This document shows, in pieces, positions 54,024 to 62,598 of a stretch of 64,000 nt of DNA (positions are counted from its first letter, which is position 1; every line of letters starts with the position of its first letter). The stretch spans positions 372,001 to 436,000 of the forward strand of contig NZ_ATAY01000020.1 in the NCBI RefSeq assembly GCF_000421965.1, written 5' to 3'. The notes under the pieces were generated by a model. The model had not been told where the DNA came from. It saw only the letters and a list, made by a program, of their open reading frames with translations, and ran no database searches. The DNA comes from Ruminiclostridium papyrosolvens C7. Its GTDB lineage: Bacteria; Bacillota; Clostridia; Acetivibrionales; DSM-1351. The translations under genes and the position numbers were made by a program.

Positions 54024-54962
54024 ATGTTTATGTCAATATTGAAGTTTATTTTTCAAATGTTTTTTTTACTTTTAATAGCTCCGCTATTTACCGGGATAAT
54101 AAGGAAAATCAAATCAAAAATACAGCATAAAATAGGTGCATCAGTTTTTCAACCCTATTATGATCTGATAAAGCTATTAAAAAAAGATTTAGTGGTTTCA
54201 AGTACTTCTTCATGGATTTACAATGTGGCACCATATGTTTATTTTATAACCTCTCTTGCTGCAGTTATGTGCTTGCCTGTAGTATATCAGTTTAAAGGGT
54301 TTTCCTTTTATACTGACCTTCTGGTAATAGTTTATCTTTTGGTAGCCGGACGTATTTTTATGGCTCTGGCAGGACTGGATACCGGAAGTACCTTTGGAGG
54401 AATGGGAAGCAGCAGAGAATTACTGGTTTCAGCTTTGGTTGAACCTGCGCTCTTTCTTATTATTATTACCGTAGGAGCAAACCCCGAGATTGCTTCAACA
54501 AGTGTTTTTTCAATATATGATTACGCAGTAAAAAACAGCTCTAGTACTTTTTCAACTATAAATATATTGCTGTTTGCAGCCATGCTGATGGTAATGATTG
54601 CAGAGTCATCTAGGATTCCGGTTGATGACCCTTCAACACATCTTGAGCTTACCATGGTACACGAAGCTATGACTTTGGAATACTCAGGTAGGCATCTGGC
54701 TTTCATTGAAATGGGTACATATATAAAGCAATTGGTATTTATGACATTTATGGCTAACATATTAATTCCTGTTGGTTTGAACATGGAAAATATATTAGCT
54801 GGACTTGGTATATATCTGTTAAAATTAATAATAATTACCTTTTTAGTTGGTTTTATTGAGATTAATACAGTCAAATTCAGGCTTTTCAGTCTTCCAAACT
54901 ATGCTGTAATTGCTCTCATTATTGCTGTTTTAGGTTTTTTAACCCGCTTTGTTTTAAGATAA
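54024..54962 (+). CDS. HyfC/NuoH-like membrane subunit of an Ehr-type complex
   Basis: The 312-residue protein has about eight membrane helices and the NuoH/HycD family signatures 'QPYYDLIKLLKKD' and 'ESSRIPVDDPSTHLELTMVHEAM', which form the junction between membrane and peripheral arms where redox change is coupled to ion movement. The ATG at 54024 follows AAGGAT; the frame opens earlier, within the end of the HyfB-like gene, without a ribosome site. Confidence 0.88.
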   Translation: MFMSILKFIFQMFFLLLIAPLFTGIIRKIKSKIQHKIGASVFQPYYDLIKLLKKDLVVSSTSSWIYNVAPYVYFITSLAAVMCLPVVYQFKGFSFYTDLLVIVYLLVAGRIFMALAGLDTGSTFGGMGSSRELLVSALVEPALFLIIITVGANPEIASTSVFSIYDYAVKNSSSTFSTINILLFAAMLMVMIAESSRIPVDDPSTHLELTMVHEAMTLEYSGRHLAFIEMGTYIKQLVFMTFMANILIPVGLNMENILAGLGIYLLKLIIITFLVGFIEINTVKFRLFSLPNYAVIALIIAVLGFLTRFVLR

Positions 54963-54988
54963 AAACAATATGGTAAGGAGGTAAATAA

Positions 54989-55651
54989 ATGTACAATAAT
55001 GTTTTAAACCTTTTAGCAATTCTTATATTGATTTCGTCTTTTACGCTTGTGGCAAATAAGCGTCAAAATGCCTATATTACTACATTCAGACTTCAGTCAC
55101 TCTTACTTGCTTTAATTTCACTGATTATTTCAGTCAAAAGTATGATTGAGACAAAAAAGTTTGATGAGGTTATTTTTATATTTTTGTTGATTGTGGTATT
55201 TAAAGTGATAGTAATTCCAATGGCTATGAGAAAGACCTCCGACAGGGTGGAATACAAGGTAGAAAAGGATTTTTTTATAAATATTCCTATTTCAATGCTT
55301 ATATGCTGCGGACTGGTTGTTCTTTGTTGGTACGTAGTTCATCATGTAGAAGGTATTACAAATCCGACAACTGAAAATTATCTTATTTATTCTTTATCCG
55401 TTGTAATGATTGGATTATTCTTCATGATAAGCAGAAAAAAGGCATTGGGACAGATTATTGGATTTCTTGTAATCGAGAATGGATTGTTTCTCGCTGCCAT
55501 GATGACTACTGATGGTATGCCGATGATTGTTGAGCTTGGTCTTTTCTTTGATTTATTAACTGCATTTTTGATTATGGGTATATTTGTTTTTAAGATTAAT
55601 AGTACGTTTGATTCAATAGATGTAAACAAATTAAAGCATTTAAAAGGTTAA
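54989..55651 (+). CDS. HyfE-like membrane subunit of an Ehr-type complex
   Basis: The 220-residue protein has about seven membrane helices. It matches hydrogenase-4 component E, in which the C-terminal part resembles NuoK ('GQIIGFLVIENGLFLAAMMT', 'IVELGLFFDLLTAFLIMGIF'). AAGGAGG precedes the ATG. It lies between the HyfC- and HyfF-like genes in the same order as in the E. coli hyf operon, where hyfD is additional. Confidence 0.85.
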   Translation: MYNNVLNLLAILILISSFTLVANKRQNAYITTFRLQSLLLALISLIISVKSMIETKKFDEVIFIFLLIVVFKVIVIPMAMRKTSDRVEYKVEKDFFINIPISMLICCGLVVLCWYVVHHVEGITNPTTENYLIYSLSVVMIGLFFMISRKKALGQIIGFLVIENGLFLAAMMTTDGMPMIVELGLFFDLLTAFLIMGIFVFKINSTFDSIDVNKLKHLKG

Positions 55652-55676
55652 ATTAATAGAGTTTCAGGGAGGGCAT

Positions 55677-57164
55677 ATGATTCCGGCATTTATAATTATA
55701 CCGGTACTGGCAGGCGGGCTGGTATGGATCAGTAAAAATAGAATATTTATACATGCTATAAATTTAATTGGGGCAGCAGGATTACTGATAATATCAATCC
55801 TGTCACTTATTGATATTAATAATAATAAGGTAATTGCAAGCTCTGGTTTATTAAAAAATATTTTTTATATGGACTCACTAAGCGGTTACATATTGTTTAT
55901 AACTACACTGGCATTCTTTTTAGTTTCTCTGTACTCAATAAGTTATTTTGGACAGGAATTGAAGAAAAAGGTTATTACCATTGGTAAGTTAAAGTTGTAT
56001 TATTCATTATCCAATGCATTTGTTCTATCAATGATAATTGCTTTAACAACTCGTAACATGGGAGTCATGTGGATTTCTATTGAAGCCACTACTCTGGCTT
56101 CTGCGTTTTTGGTTGGTTTTTACAACAACAAACGTGCAATTGAAGCTGCTTGGAAGTACCTTATTATTTGTTCGGTTGGTATTGCGTTTGCTCTGCTTGG
56201 AATAATCCTCCTGTTTTACTCGTCAACTGTTAAGTTGGGAGGAGCAAGGATTTCGGGACTTGATTGGAGTTATCTTATCAAATATGCGGTTGCACTTGAC
56301 CCGAGTATTTTAAAAATAGCATTTATTTTTATATTAATAGGTTTTGGTACAAAGGTTGGTTTTTCGCCTATGCATACGTGGCTTCCGGATGCTCACAGTC
56401 AGGCACCTTCTCCTGTAAGTGCACTTTTATCCGGAGTATTGCTCAATACAGCAATGTATGGAGTAATAAGGGTTATGTCAATTGTGAATAAATGTCTGGG
56501 AAGCAGTAATTACACCGGAAATCTGCTGATTGTACTGAGCGTACTTTCAATTGGTACCGCTGCTGTATTCATACTGGTTCAGCAGGATTATAAACGTATA
56601 TTGGCGTATTCCAGTATAGAACATATGGGAATCATTGCTTTAGGTCTTGGAATTTGTACGCCGGTAAGCATTTTTGCAGCACTTTACCATACCTTTAATC
56701 ACGCAATGACAAAACTGATGCTGTTTCTGGCAACGGGGAATGTTTATTTAAAACACCATACCAAAAAAATTTCAAGTATTCATGGCCTTATAAAAACAAT
56801 GCCTGTAACGGGAATTGTTTTTGTCCTTGGCACTTTTGCCATAACCGGTATGCCTCCTTTTGGTGTGTTTATGAGTGAATTTAATACTGTTGTGGGGGCA
56901 CTGTTTTCAAAAAAATATCTGGTAACGGCTTTGCTTTTACTATTTCTTTCAATGATTTTTGCCGGATTTACAAAACAGTTGGGAAAAATGTTTTATGGTA
57001 AAAATAGCAACCCTGAAATAAAACAGGGTGAACTGGATATTATCGGGCCTGCGGTACTTATTATTCTTTTATGTATTACATTTTTGGCAGGGATATATAT
57101 TCCGACTCCCTTCAAAGAGTTAATGGACAATACAACCAATATTATACTGGGAATGGGGGAGTAG
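55677..57164 (+). CDS. HyfF/NuoN-like antiporter subunit of an Ehr-type complex
   Basis: The 495-residue second antiporter-like subunit has about 14 helices and motifs 'MGVMWISIEATTLASAFLVGFY', 'GFSPMHTWLPDAHSQAPSPVS' (both around the conserved Glu/Lys sites), 'ILAYSSIEHMGII' and 'YHTFNHAMTKLMLFLATG'. Together with the HyfB-like subunit it gives two potential ion channels. The next gene starts 3 bp after its stop. GGGAGG precedes the ATG. Confidence 0.88.
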   Translation: MIPAFIIIPVLAGGLVWISKNRIFIHAINLIGAAGLLIISILSLIDINNNKVIASSGLLKNIFYMDSLSGYILFITTLAFFLVSLYSISYFGQELKKKVITIGKLKLYYSLSNAFVLSMIIALTTRNMGVMWISIEATTLASAFLVGFYNNKRAIEAAWKYLIICSVGIAFALLGIILLFYSSTVKLGGARISGLDWSYLIKYAVALDPSILKIAFIFILIGFGTKVGFSPMHTWLPDAHSQAPSPVSALLSGVLLNTAMYGVIRVMSIVNKCLGSSNYTGNLLIVLSVLSIGTAAVFILVQQDYKRILAYSSIEHMGIIALGLGICTPVSIFAALYHTFNHAMTKLMLFLATGNVYLKHHTKKISSIHGLIKTMPVTGIVFVLGTFAITGMPPFGVFMSEFNTVVGALFSKKYLVTALLLLFLSMIFAGFTKQLGKMFYGKNSNPEIKQGELDIIGPAVLIILLCITFLAGIYIPTPFKELMDNTTNIILGMGE

Positions 57165-57167
57165 CTT

Positions 57168-58760
57168 ATGGTTTCGGAAGCTATATTTGATACTATAAAT
57201 AGATTATTATCCACTCATGTACTTGAAAGCAGGCTTATCAATGAAAATGAAGTCTACTTCTGTATTTCTTCTTCCACTGTGAAGGAGGACTGCATTAATG
57301 TATATAAAAATATTGAATGTGTGCTTGTTGATTTATTTGCAAATGATACTACGCCAATTGACAATAAGCTTACTGTATATTACACATTTGCGGTAAGATC
57401 ATCAAATACGTTGGTTACATTGTATTCGAAACTTGAGAATGACGGTTCAGTAAGAATTGATTCCATAGCTTTGGATGTTCCGGCTGCCAGCTTGTATGAA
57501 CGTGAGATTCATGATATGTATGGTAAAGACTTTAACGGATGTCCTGACAGCAGAGAGCTGGTTCACCACGGAAATTTCCCTCTGAACGTTCACCCTTTAA
57601 GAAAGGACTTCAAAACCAATAAACATATTCCGTTTCAGCAGAGGGATTTAGAGTTTGCAACTATTACCGGTAAGGGTGTTTTTGAAGTGCCTGTGGGGCC
57701 TGTTCATGCGGGTATTATTGAGCCGGGACATTTCCGGTTCAGTGTGGCAGGGGAACCAATAATAAACCTTGAAGCAAAACTATATTATGTACACCGTGGA
57801 CTTGAGAAACTATGTGAAAACCAGCATTATATGAAGGCTCTTTTGTTTTCTGAAAGGATTTCGGGGGATGAGACATTTACCAATTCACTCGCTTTCTGTC
57901 AGGCAATTGAAAAGCTTAACGGTATCACATATATTCCAGAACGTGCAGCATATTCGAGAGTAATATTTGCGGAACTTGAACGTATATGTGGTCATTTGGG
58001 GGATATATCTGGACTATGTGTAGATACGGCTTATATATTTCCATCAGGCCAGTTGGGAATGATGAGGAGATGGATACAACTTCTGAATGAACAACTTACA
58101 GGCAGCAGATTTCTCAGGAATACTAATAAACCAGGTGGTTTAAGACGTGACTTTATACGTAATAATGAGAAGATTATTCTGGAATGCATTAACAAGTTGG
58201 ATAAAGAGTTTAAGGAAACAGTATCTGTTATAAAAAATAACGGAATGTTTATAGATAGGGTAGAGCACACCGGGATATTAGAGAATTCCATTGCAGTTGA
58301 TTTGAATGTGGTCGGGCCCGCAGGAAGAGCCAGTGGTGTAAAAACCGATGTTAGGAAGGAATTCCCTTATGCCGCATATTCAAAACTTAAATTTAATATT
58401 CCGGAACATGGTAATTGTGACGTTAATTGCAGAATGAATGTAAAAATAGAAGAAGTAATGGAGTCTGTAAATATTATAAAGCAGGTATTGGGAAAAATGC
58501 CGGAGGAGGGGCCTGTGTCTGTTGATATTGGAAATCTGAAGCCATATTCCTATGGATTTGGAATGACAGAGTCTCCCAGAGGCGAAAATATACATTTTGT
58601 AATGACAGGTGAAAATAACACTATTTTCCGCTATAAAGTAAGAACACCGTCTTTCTGTAACTGGCCGGCTCTTTGTCATGCGGTAAATACTAATACTTTG
58701 ACGGACTTCCCGTTAATAAATAAAAGCTTTAATCTCTCGTATGCAGGAAACGATTTATAA
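57168..58760 (+). CDS. HyfG-like large subunit (NuoC-NuoD fusion) lacking [NiFe] ligands
   Basis: The 530-residue protein joins a NuoC-like domain (1-165; 'EREIHDMYG', 'HPLRKDF') to a NuoD/hydrogenase large-subunit domain. Hydrogenases bind NiFe with R-x-C-G-x-C near the start and D-P-C-x-x-C near the end of this domain. Here the first site reads 'SERISGDETFTNS' (228-240) and the second 'SFNLSYAGNDL' (520-530): all four cysteines are missing. It thus cannot hold a NiFe centre and resembles the large subunits of Ehr complexes. Hydrogen is not expected to be the substrate; the true one is unknown. Confidence 0.88.
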   Translation: MVSEAIFDTINRLLSTHVLESRLINENEVYFCISSSTVKEDCINVYKNIECVLVDLFANDTTPIDNKLTVYYTFAVRSSNTLVTLYSKLENDGSVRIDSIALDVPAASLYEREIHDMYGKDFNGCPDSRELVHHGNFPLNVHPLRKDFKTNKHIPFQQRDLEFATITGKGVFEVPVGPVHAGIIEPGHFRFSVAGEPIINLEAKLYYVHRGLEKLCENQHYMKALLFSERISGDETFTNSLAFCQAIEKLNGITYIPERAAYSRVIFAELERICGHLGDISGLCVDTAYIFPSGQLGMMRRWIQLLNEQLTGSRFLRNTNKPGGLRRDFIRNNEKIILECINKLDKEFKETVSVIKNNGMFIDRVEHTGILENSIAVDLNVVGPAGRASGVKTDVRKEFPYAAYSKLKFNIPEHGNCDVNCRMNVKIEEVMESVNIIKQVLGKMPEEGPVSVDIGNLKPYSYGFGMTESPRGENIHFVMTGENNTIFRYKVRTPSFCNWPALCHAVNTNTLTDFPLINKSFNLSYAGNDL

Positions 58761-58783
58761 ACGCGCATGTATTAGGAGGAATA

Positions 58784-59584
58784 ATGTATAACATAGTAAA
58801 AAAGATGATACAGCATGGTACGGTTACTGTAGAATATCCAAAAAAGAATACAAAAAGTACTTATATTACAGGTATTCCAGAGTTTGATTATTCAAAATGC
58901 ACACGGTGCGGTAAATGTATTTCTGCTTGTCCCACGGGGGCAGTGGTTACGGTTGACAAGGACGGGGAAAAAGAGAAATTACCAGCAGTTAATGCTGATG
59001 AGTGTATATTTTGCAAGTTTTGTGAAGAAGCCTGTTCAAATCAGGCCGTAAGATTATCCAATAATTTTGAGCTTGCTCAGAAAAGCAGAGATTTGCTTAG
59101 AGCTGCACCGTTATATGTAAGAGATGAGGAAATAAGTGGTACTGATTATGAACTGATTGGCAAAAAGTTAAATGAAAAAGTCGGTAAGAAATTTGGAAGA
59201 AGCCTTAATATCAGAGAAGTTGATGCCGGCTCTTGTAATGGTTGCGATTATGAGATTCAGGCACTTAACGGGCCATATAACGATATTGAAAGATTTGGTA
59301 TACACTTCGTTGCATCTCCCAGACATGCAGACATGCTTCTGGTGACGGGCTGCGTTTCAAGAAATATGGAAGAAGCATTGGTCAAAACCTATAATGCGAC
59401 GCCATCTCCCAAACTGGTAGTAGCTGTAGGAGCCTGTGCTTGCAGCGGTGGACTTTTCAAGGACAGTTATGCAGGAAGAAATGGGATTGACACGATTTTA
59501 CCAGTAGATGTATATATTCCGGGCTGCCCCCCTAGGCCTCAGGCATTAATTTATGGTATACTAAAAGCAATCGGACGATTATAA
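58784..59584 (+). CDS. Fusion of 2x[4Fe-4S] ferredoxin and NuoB-like small subunit
   Basis: The 266-residue protein combines two subunits that are separate (HyfH and HyfI) in E. coli. Residues 35-92 carry two ferredoxin clusters (C39, C42, C45, C49 and C74, C77, C80, C84). Residues 145-266 are a NuoB/HycG-like small subunit with proximal-cluster cysteines C151, C154, C218 or C220, and C248 ('YIPGCPPRP'). It should pass electrons from ferredoxin to the large subunit. All cluster ligands are intact, unlike the NiFe site of its partner. GGAGG precedes the ATG. Confidence 0.88.
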   Translation: MYNIVKKMIQHGTVTVEYPKKNTKSTYITGIPEFDYSKCTRCGKCISACPTGAVVTVDKDGEKEKLPAVNADECIFCKFCEEACSNQAVRLSNNFELAQKSRDLLRAAPLYVRDEEISGTDYELIGKKLNEKVGKKFGRSLNIREVDAGSCNGCDYEIQALNGPYNDIERFGIHFVASPRHADMLLVTGCVSRNMEEALVKTYNATPSPKLVVAVGACACSGGLFKDSYAGRNGIDTILPVDVYIPGCPPRPQALIYGILKAIGRL

Positions 59585-59634
59585 GTTCCATATATATTAT
59601 GCCAGAAGGAGGTAGCACGATTTGGAGGGTTGTC

Positions 59635-59877
59635 GTGCAAGTAAGAATGAAAGACCAATGTGAGCTATATGACAGAAAATGTATAGATTGCGGTGAATGT
59701 GATATATGTGATCTTGATCCTACAAAACATTGTGATGATTGTGGAAGGTGTATTGACGAAGTAGATGAATATCGTAGTGTTACAATTCAGGACTTTATGA
59801 AAGAACACATAACAAAGGATCAGGTAAAGAAACTAAGTAAGAAACTAGAAGAAAAAGAAAATAACCAAAAGAAATAA
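59635..59877 (+). CDS. Small Cys-rich protein of unknown function
   Basis: The 80-residue protein carries nine cysteines within its first 45 residues, in repeated Cys-x-x-Cys patterns ('KCIDCGECDICDLDPTKHC', 'CDDCGRCIDE'), then a charged helical tail (Lys/Glu). It could bind an Fe-S cluster or zinc. The GTG at 59635 is preferred because GGAGGG lies seven bases upstream; the frame opens at an ATG at 59599. It is 50 bp after the Ehr operon and 84 bp before the cysteine desulfurase gene, so it might serve either. I recognise no named family. Confidence 0.6.
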   Translation: MQVRMKDQCELYDRKCIDCGECDICDLDPTKHCDDCGRCIDEVDEYRSVTIQDFMKEHITKDQVKKLSKKLEEKENNQKK

Positions 59878-59914
59878 AAAATTAATATATACTAATAATA
59901 TATTTGAATCAGTA

Positions 59915-59944
59915 TATAACTCGGGATAAGCTGCTCGAGTTATA
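59915..59944 (+). promoter_or_regulatory. Hairpin in the leader of the cysteine desulfurase gene
   Basis: Perfect 9-bp arms TATAACTCG (59915-59923) and CGAGTTATA (59936-59944) with a 12-nt loop end just before the ribosome site GAGAGG. There is no T-run; it may be a weak terminator of the previous unit or an RNA control element. Confidence 0.4.
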
Positions 59945-59961
59945 ATTATGAGAGGTTATAT

Positions 59962-61125
59962 ATGAACAATGAGATTTATCTCGATAACAGTGCTACCACA
60001 AAGCCATACGATGAAGTTATTGAATATGTTGCAAAAGTAAGCAGAGAGTTTTACGGAAACCCGTCTTCATTACATACAAAAGGTATCGAATCAGAAAATC
60101 TGGTAAAGAAAGCAAGAACACAGATTGCTGAAGCTTTAAAAGTTGATTCAAAAGATATTTGCTTTACATCGGGAGGCACTGAATCAAATAATCTGGCAAT
60201 ATTGGGTTATCTGAAGGCAAACCCGAGAGCAGGTAAACATGTCATAACAAGTGAAATAGAACATCCATCTGTTTTAGAAGTATACAAGCAATTAGCTCGG
60301 GAAGGATATAAAGTAGATTTTATTCCTGTTGACAACAACGGAGTTATAAGATTGGAAGTCTTAAAGGATATTGTTTCAGATGATACATCCATAATAAGCG
60401 TCATTCATACAAACAATGAAACGGGTTCTATACAACCAATAGAAGAAATTTGTAATCTTAGAAAAAAACTATGTCCCAAGGCTGTAATTCATGTTGATGC
60501 GGTTCAGGCTTTTGGAAAAACACTAATAAACCCGTCAACCTGTAATATCGGCTTAATGTCTTTCAGTTCACATAAAATACACGGTCCAAAAGGTGTTGGA
60601 GGACTGTATATCCGTAAAGGACTGAGATTGAAACCTGTTTTGATAGGCGGAGGTCAGGAATCTACATTGAGGTCGGGTACTGAAAATGTACCGGGTATTT
60701 GCGGTTTCGGTATGGCAGCAGAAATAATATTTTCAAAGCTTGATGATAATTATAAAAGCACAAACGAACTTAGAAACCATTTTGTAAAAAGAATAAATGA
60801 AACATTTGAGGATGCGGTTGTCAACTCACCCGATAGCGCATCACCGTACATTATAAATGTTTCATTTCCAAATTTAAAATCGGAAGTACTGCTACATCAC
60901 CTTGAGCAAAAAAATATATTTGTTTCAACCGGCTCGGCATGTTCTTCGCGAAAGACACATCACAGTCATGTATTAAAAGCCATGGGTGTAAGTCCTAAAT
61001 ATATAGACGGTGCAATACGTTTCAGTTTATCACATGCCAACAATATATGTGAAATGGATGAAACCATTGAGGCACTCAAAGAAATTATTCCGATTATAAG
61101 TATAAAACGTGGAGGTAAGAGATGA
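59962..61125 (+). CDS. Cysteine desulfurase (NifS/IscS family), ThiI partner
   Basis: It removes sulfur from L-cysteine as a protein persulfide. The 387-residue PLP enzyme has 'SGGTESNNLAI', PLP lysine K205 ('SSHKIHGPKG') and catalytic C327 ('STGSACSSR'). thiI overlaps its stop by 4 bp, as in the B. subtilis nifZ-thiI pair, so its sulfur probably goes to 4-thiouridine in tRNA. GAGAGG precedes the ATG. Confidence 0.93.
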   Translation: MNNEIYLDNSATTKPYDEVIEYVAKVSREFYGNPSSLHTKGIESENLVKKARTQIAEALKVDSKDICFTSGGTESNNLAILGYLKANPRAGKHVITSEIEHPSVLEVYKQLAREGYKVDFIPVDNNGVIRLEVLKDIVSDDTSIISVIHTNNETGSIQPIEEICNLRKKLCPKAVIHVDAVQAFGKTLINPSTCNIGLMSFSSHKIHGPKGVGGLYIRKGLRLKPVLIGGGQESTLRSGTENVPGICGFGMAAEIIFSKLDDNYKSTNELRNHFVKRINETFEDAVVNSPDSASPYIINVSFPNLKSEVLLHHLEQKNIFVSTGSACSSRKTHHSHVLKAMGVSPKYIDGAIRFSLSHANNICEMDETIEALKEIIPIISIKRGGKR

Positions 61126-62297
61126 ATAAAATAATATTGGTACGCTATGGCGAGATAATTCTAAAGGGTTTAAACAGGCCCGTTTTTGAAGATAAACTTA
61201 TTGGTAATATAAAGAGTGCCATTTTTAAATTTGGAAAAGCCAAGGTAATAAAATCTCAGGGCAGAATTTACATTGAACCTCAGGATGAAAACTATGACTT
61301 TGATTCAGTGCTTGCAAAGGTAGCCAAGGTATTTGGTGTTGTTTCTGTAAGCCCAGTCTGGAAGGTTGAAACCGATTATGAGACAATCAAGGCTACGTCT
61401 CTTAAAATGGCTTCTAAACTTGTAGAAGAAAAGGGATACAAGACTTTCAAGGTTGAGACCAAAAGAGGAAACAAGAGATTTCCTATGCAGTCGCCTGAAA
61501 TCAGCGCCGATGTAGGAGGATTTATATTAGAAAATATAGAGGGACTATCTGTGGATGTAAAAAATCCTGATTTCATCCTGTATCTTGAAGTAAGAGAAAG
61601 CACTTACATTTATTCTGAAATGTTTAAGGCTCAGGGAGGTATGCCTCTTGGTTCAAACGGTAAAGCACTTCTGCTTCTTTCAGGAGGAATTGACAGTCCT
61701 GTCGCAGGATGGATGATGGGTAAAAGAGGTGTGGAGATTGAAGCAATACATTTCTATAGCTACCCTTATACAAGTGAAAGAGCAAAGCAAAAAGTAATTG
61801 ATCTCGCTCAGATAATGGCCCAATACTGTGGTAAAATTCGGCTTCATGTTGTTCCATTTACAGAAATACAACTTAAAATCAACGACAATTGTCCCGAAGA
61901 GCAGCTTACCATTATTATGCGAAGGATTATGATGAAAATTGCAGAGCAAGTAGCTGAAAAAGTAAATGCCATGGCACTTATTACCGGGGAAAGTATGGGT
62001 CAGGTTGCAAGTCAGACCATGCAGAGCCTTTACTGTACGGATGCCGCTGTAAATATGCCTGTATTCAGGCCGTTAATTGGTATGGACAAAGTTGAAGTGG
62101 TAGACATAGCACGTAGAATTGAAACTTTTGATACCTCGGTACTTCCGTATGAAGATTGCTGTACCGTGTTTGTTGCAAAACACCCTCAAACCAAACCAAA
62201 GCTTGAAAAAATACTAGAGTCTGAGTCGGTTGTTGACTTTGAGCCGCTTATAAATACTGCAGTTGAAAATACCGAAGTGATTATTATTAAGCCTTAA
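61122..62297 (+). CDS. thiI: tRNA 4-thiouridine synthetase ThiI
   Basis: It forms s4U8 in tRNA using sulfur from the upstream desulfurase. The 391-residue protein has an N-terminal ferredoxin-like/THUMP region (about 1-165) and a PP-loop ATPase ('LLLLSGGIDSPVAGWMM'), with 'CTVFVAKHPQTKP' near the end. It lacks the C-terminal rhodanese domain of the E. coli enzyme, as in Bacillus ThiI, so sulfur transfer must come directly from the desulfurase. Its start overlaps the previous stop. Confidence 0.95.
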   Translation: MNKIILVRYGEIILKGLNRPVFEDKLIGNIKSAIFKFGKAKVIKSQGRIYIEPQDENYDFDSVLAKVAKVFGVVSVSPVWKVETDYETIKATSLKMASKLVEEKGYKTFKVETKRGNKRFPMQSPEISADVGGFILENIEGLSVDVKNPDFILYLEVRESTYIYSEMFKAQGGMPLGSNGKALLLLSGGIDSPVAGWMMGKRGVEIEAIHFYSYPYTSERAKQKVIDLAQIMAQYCGKIRLHVVPFTEIQLKINDNCPEEQLTIIMRRIMMKIAEQVAEKVNAMALITGESMGQVASQTMQSLYCTDAAVNMPVFRPLIGMDKVEVVDIARRIETFDTSVLPYEDCCTVFVAKHPQTKPKLEKILESESVVDFEPLINTAVENTEVIIIKP

Positions 62298-62329
62298 TTT
62301 CCTTGAACTGGTAGGAAAATAATAAAATA

Positions 62330-62355
62330 TGGGTGATTTTTTCGCAAAATACCCA
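62330..62355 (+). terminator. Hairpin in the 301-bp gap after thiI
   Basis: A stem of 9 bp with a one-base bulge (62330-62340 with 62346-62355) and a TTCGC loop is 33 bp after thiI. The rest of the gap 62298-62598 is AT-rich, with no clear sigma-A promoter, but contains a short open frame at 62538. Confidence 0.4.
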
Positions 62356-62537
62356 CATACAATTATAATTATGGTAAAATAATTTTAGCAAAGAATTTGT
62401 TGGAATATATTGAAAAAATGTTTCCATAAATTTGTATTATATAGAGAATCATATTATGATAGAGGCGGCAAAATAAATAGTTGAAGAATTAGTATAGAAG
62501 TGTAGATATTTGTAAGCCTATCTGAGGAGAACATGCT

Positions 62538-62579
62538 GTGGACAAAAGAACTTATGAATTATTGAATTTGACTGATTAA
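62538..62579 (+). CDS. Possible 13-codon leader peptide upstream of the DUF2225 gene
   Basis: GTG at 62538 opens a 13-residue frame (MDKRTYELLNLTD) ending in TAA at 62577. GAGGAG (62524-62529) lies eight bases before it, an ideal ribosome site; an ATG at 62533 in another frame is too close. It ends 19 bp before the DUF2225 ATG. It may be a leader peptide, a remnant of a gene, or chance. Confidence 0.3.
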   Translation: MDKRTYELLNLTD

Positions 62580-62598
62580 AAAGACTAGGGGTATTGCC

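Noticed and set aside
57168..58760. [NiFe] hydrogenase large subunit (HyfG) as a functional hydrogenase
   Set aside because: Both Cys-x-x-Cys NiFe-binding motifs are absent, so it was described as an Ehr-type homologue.
59599..59634. Upstream ATG at 59599 for the Cys-rich small protein
   Set aside because: It has no ribosome site of its own, and an AAGGAGG and a GGAGGG lie within this stretch, pointing to a later start at 59635.
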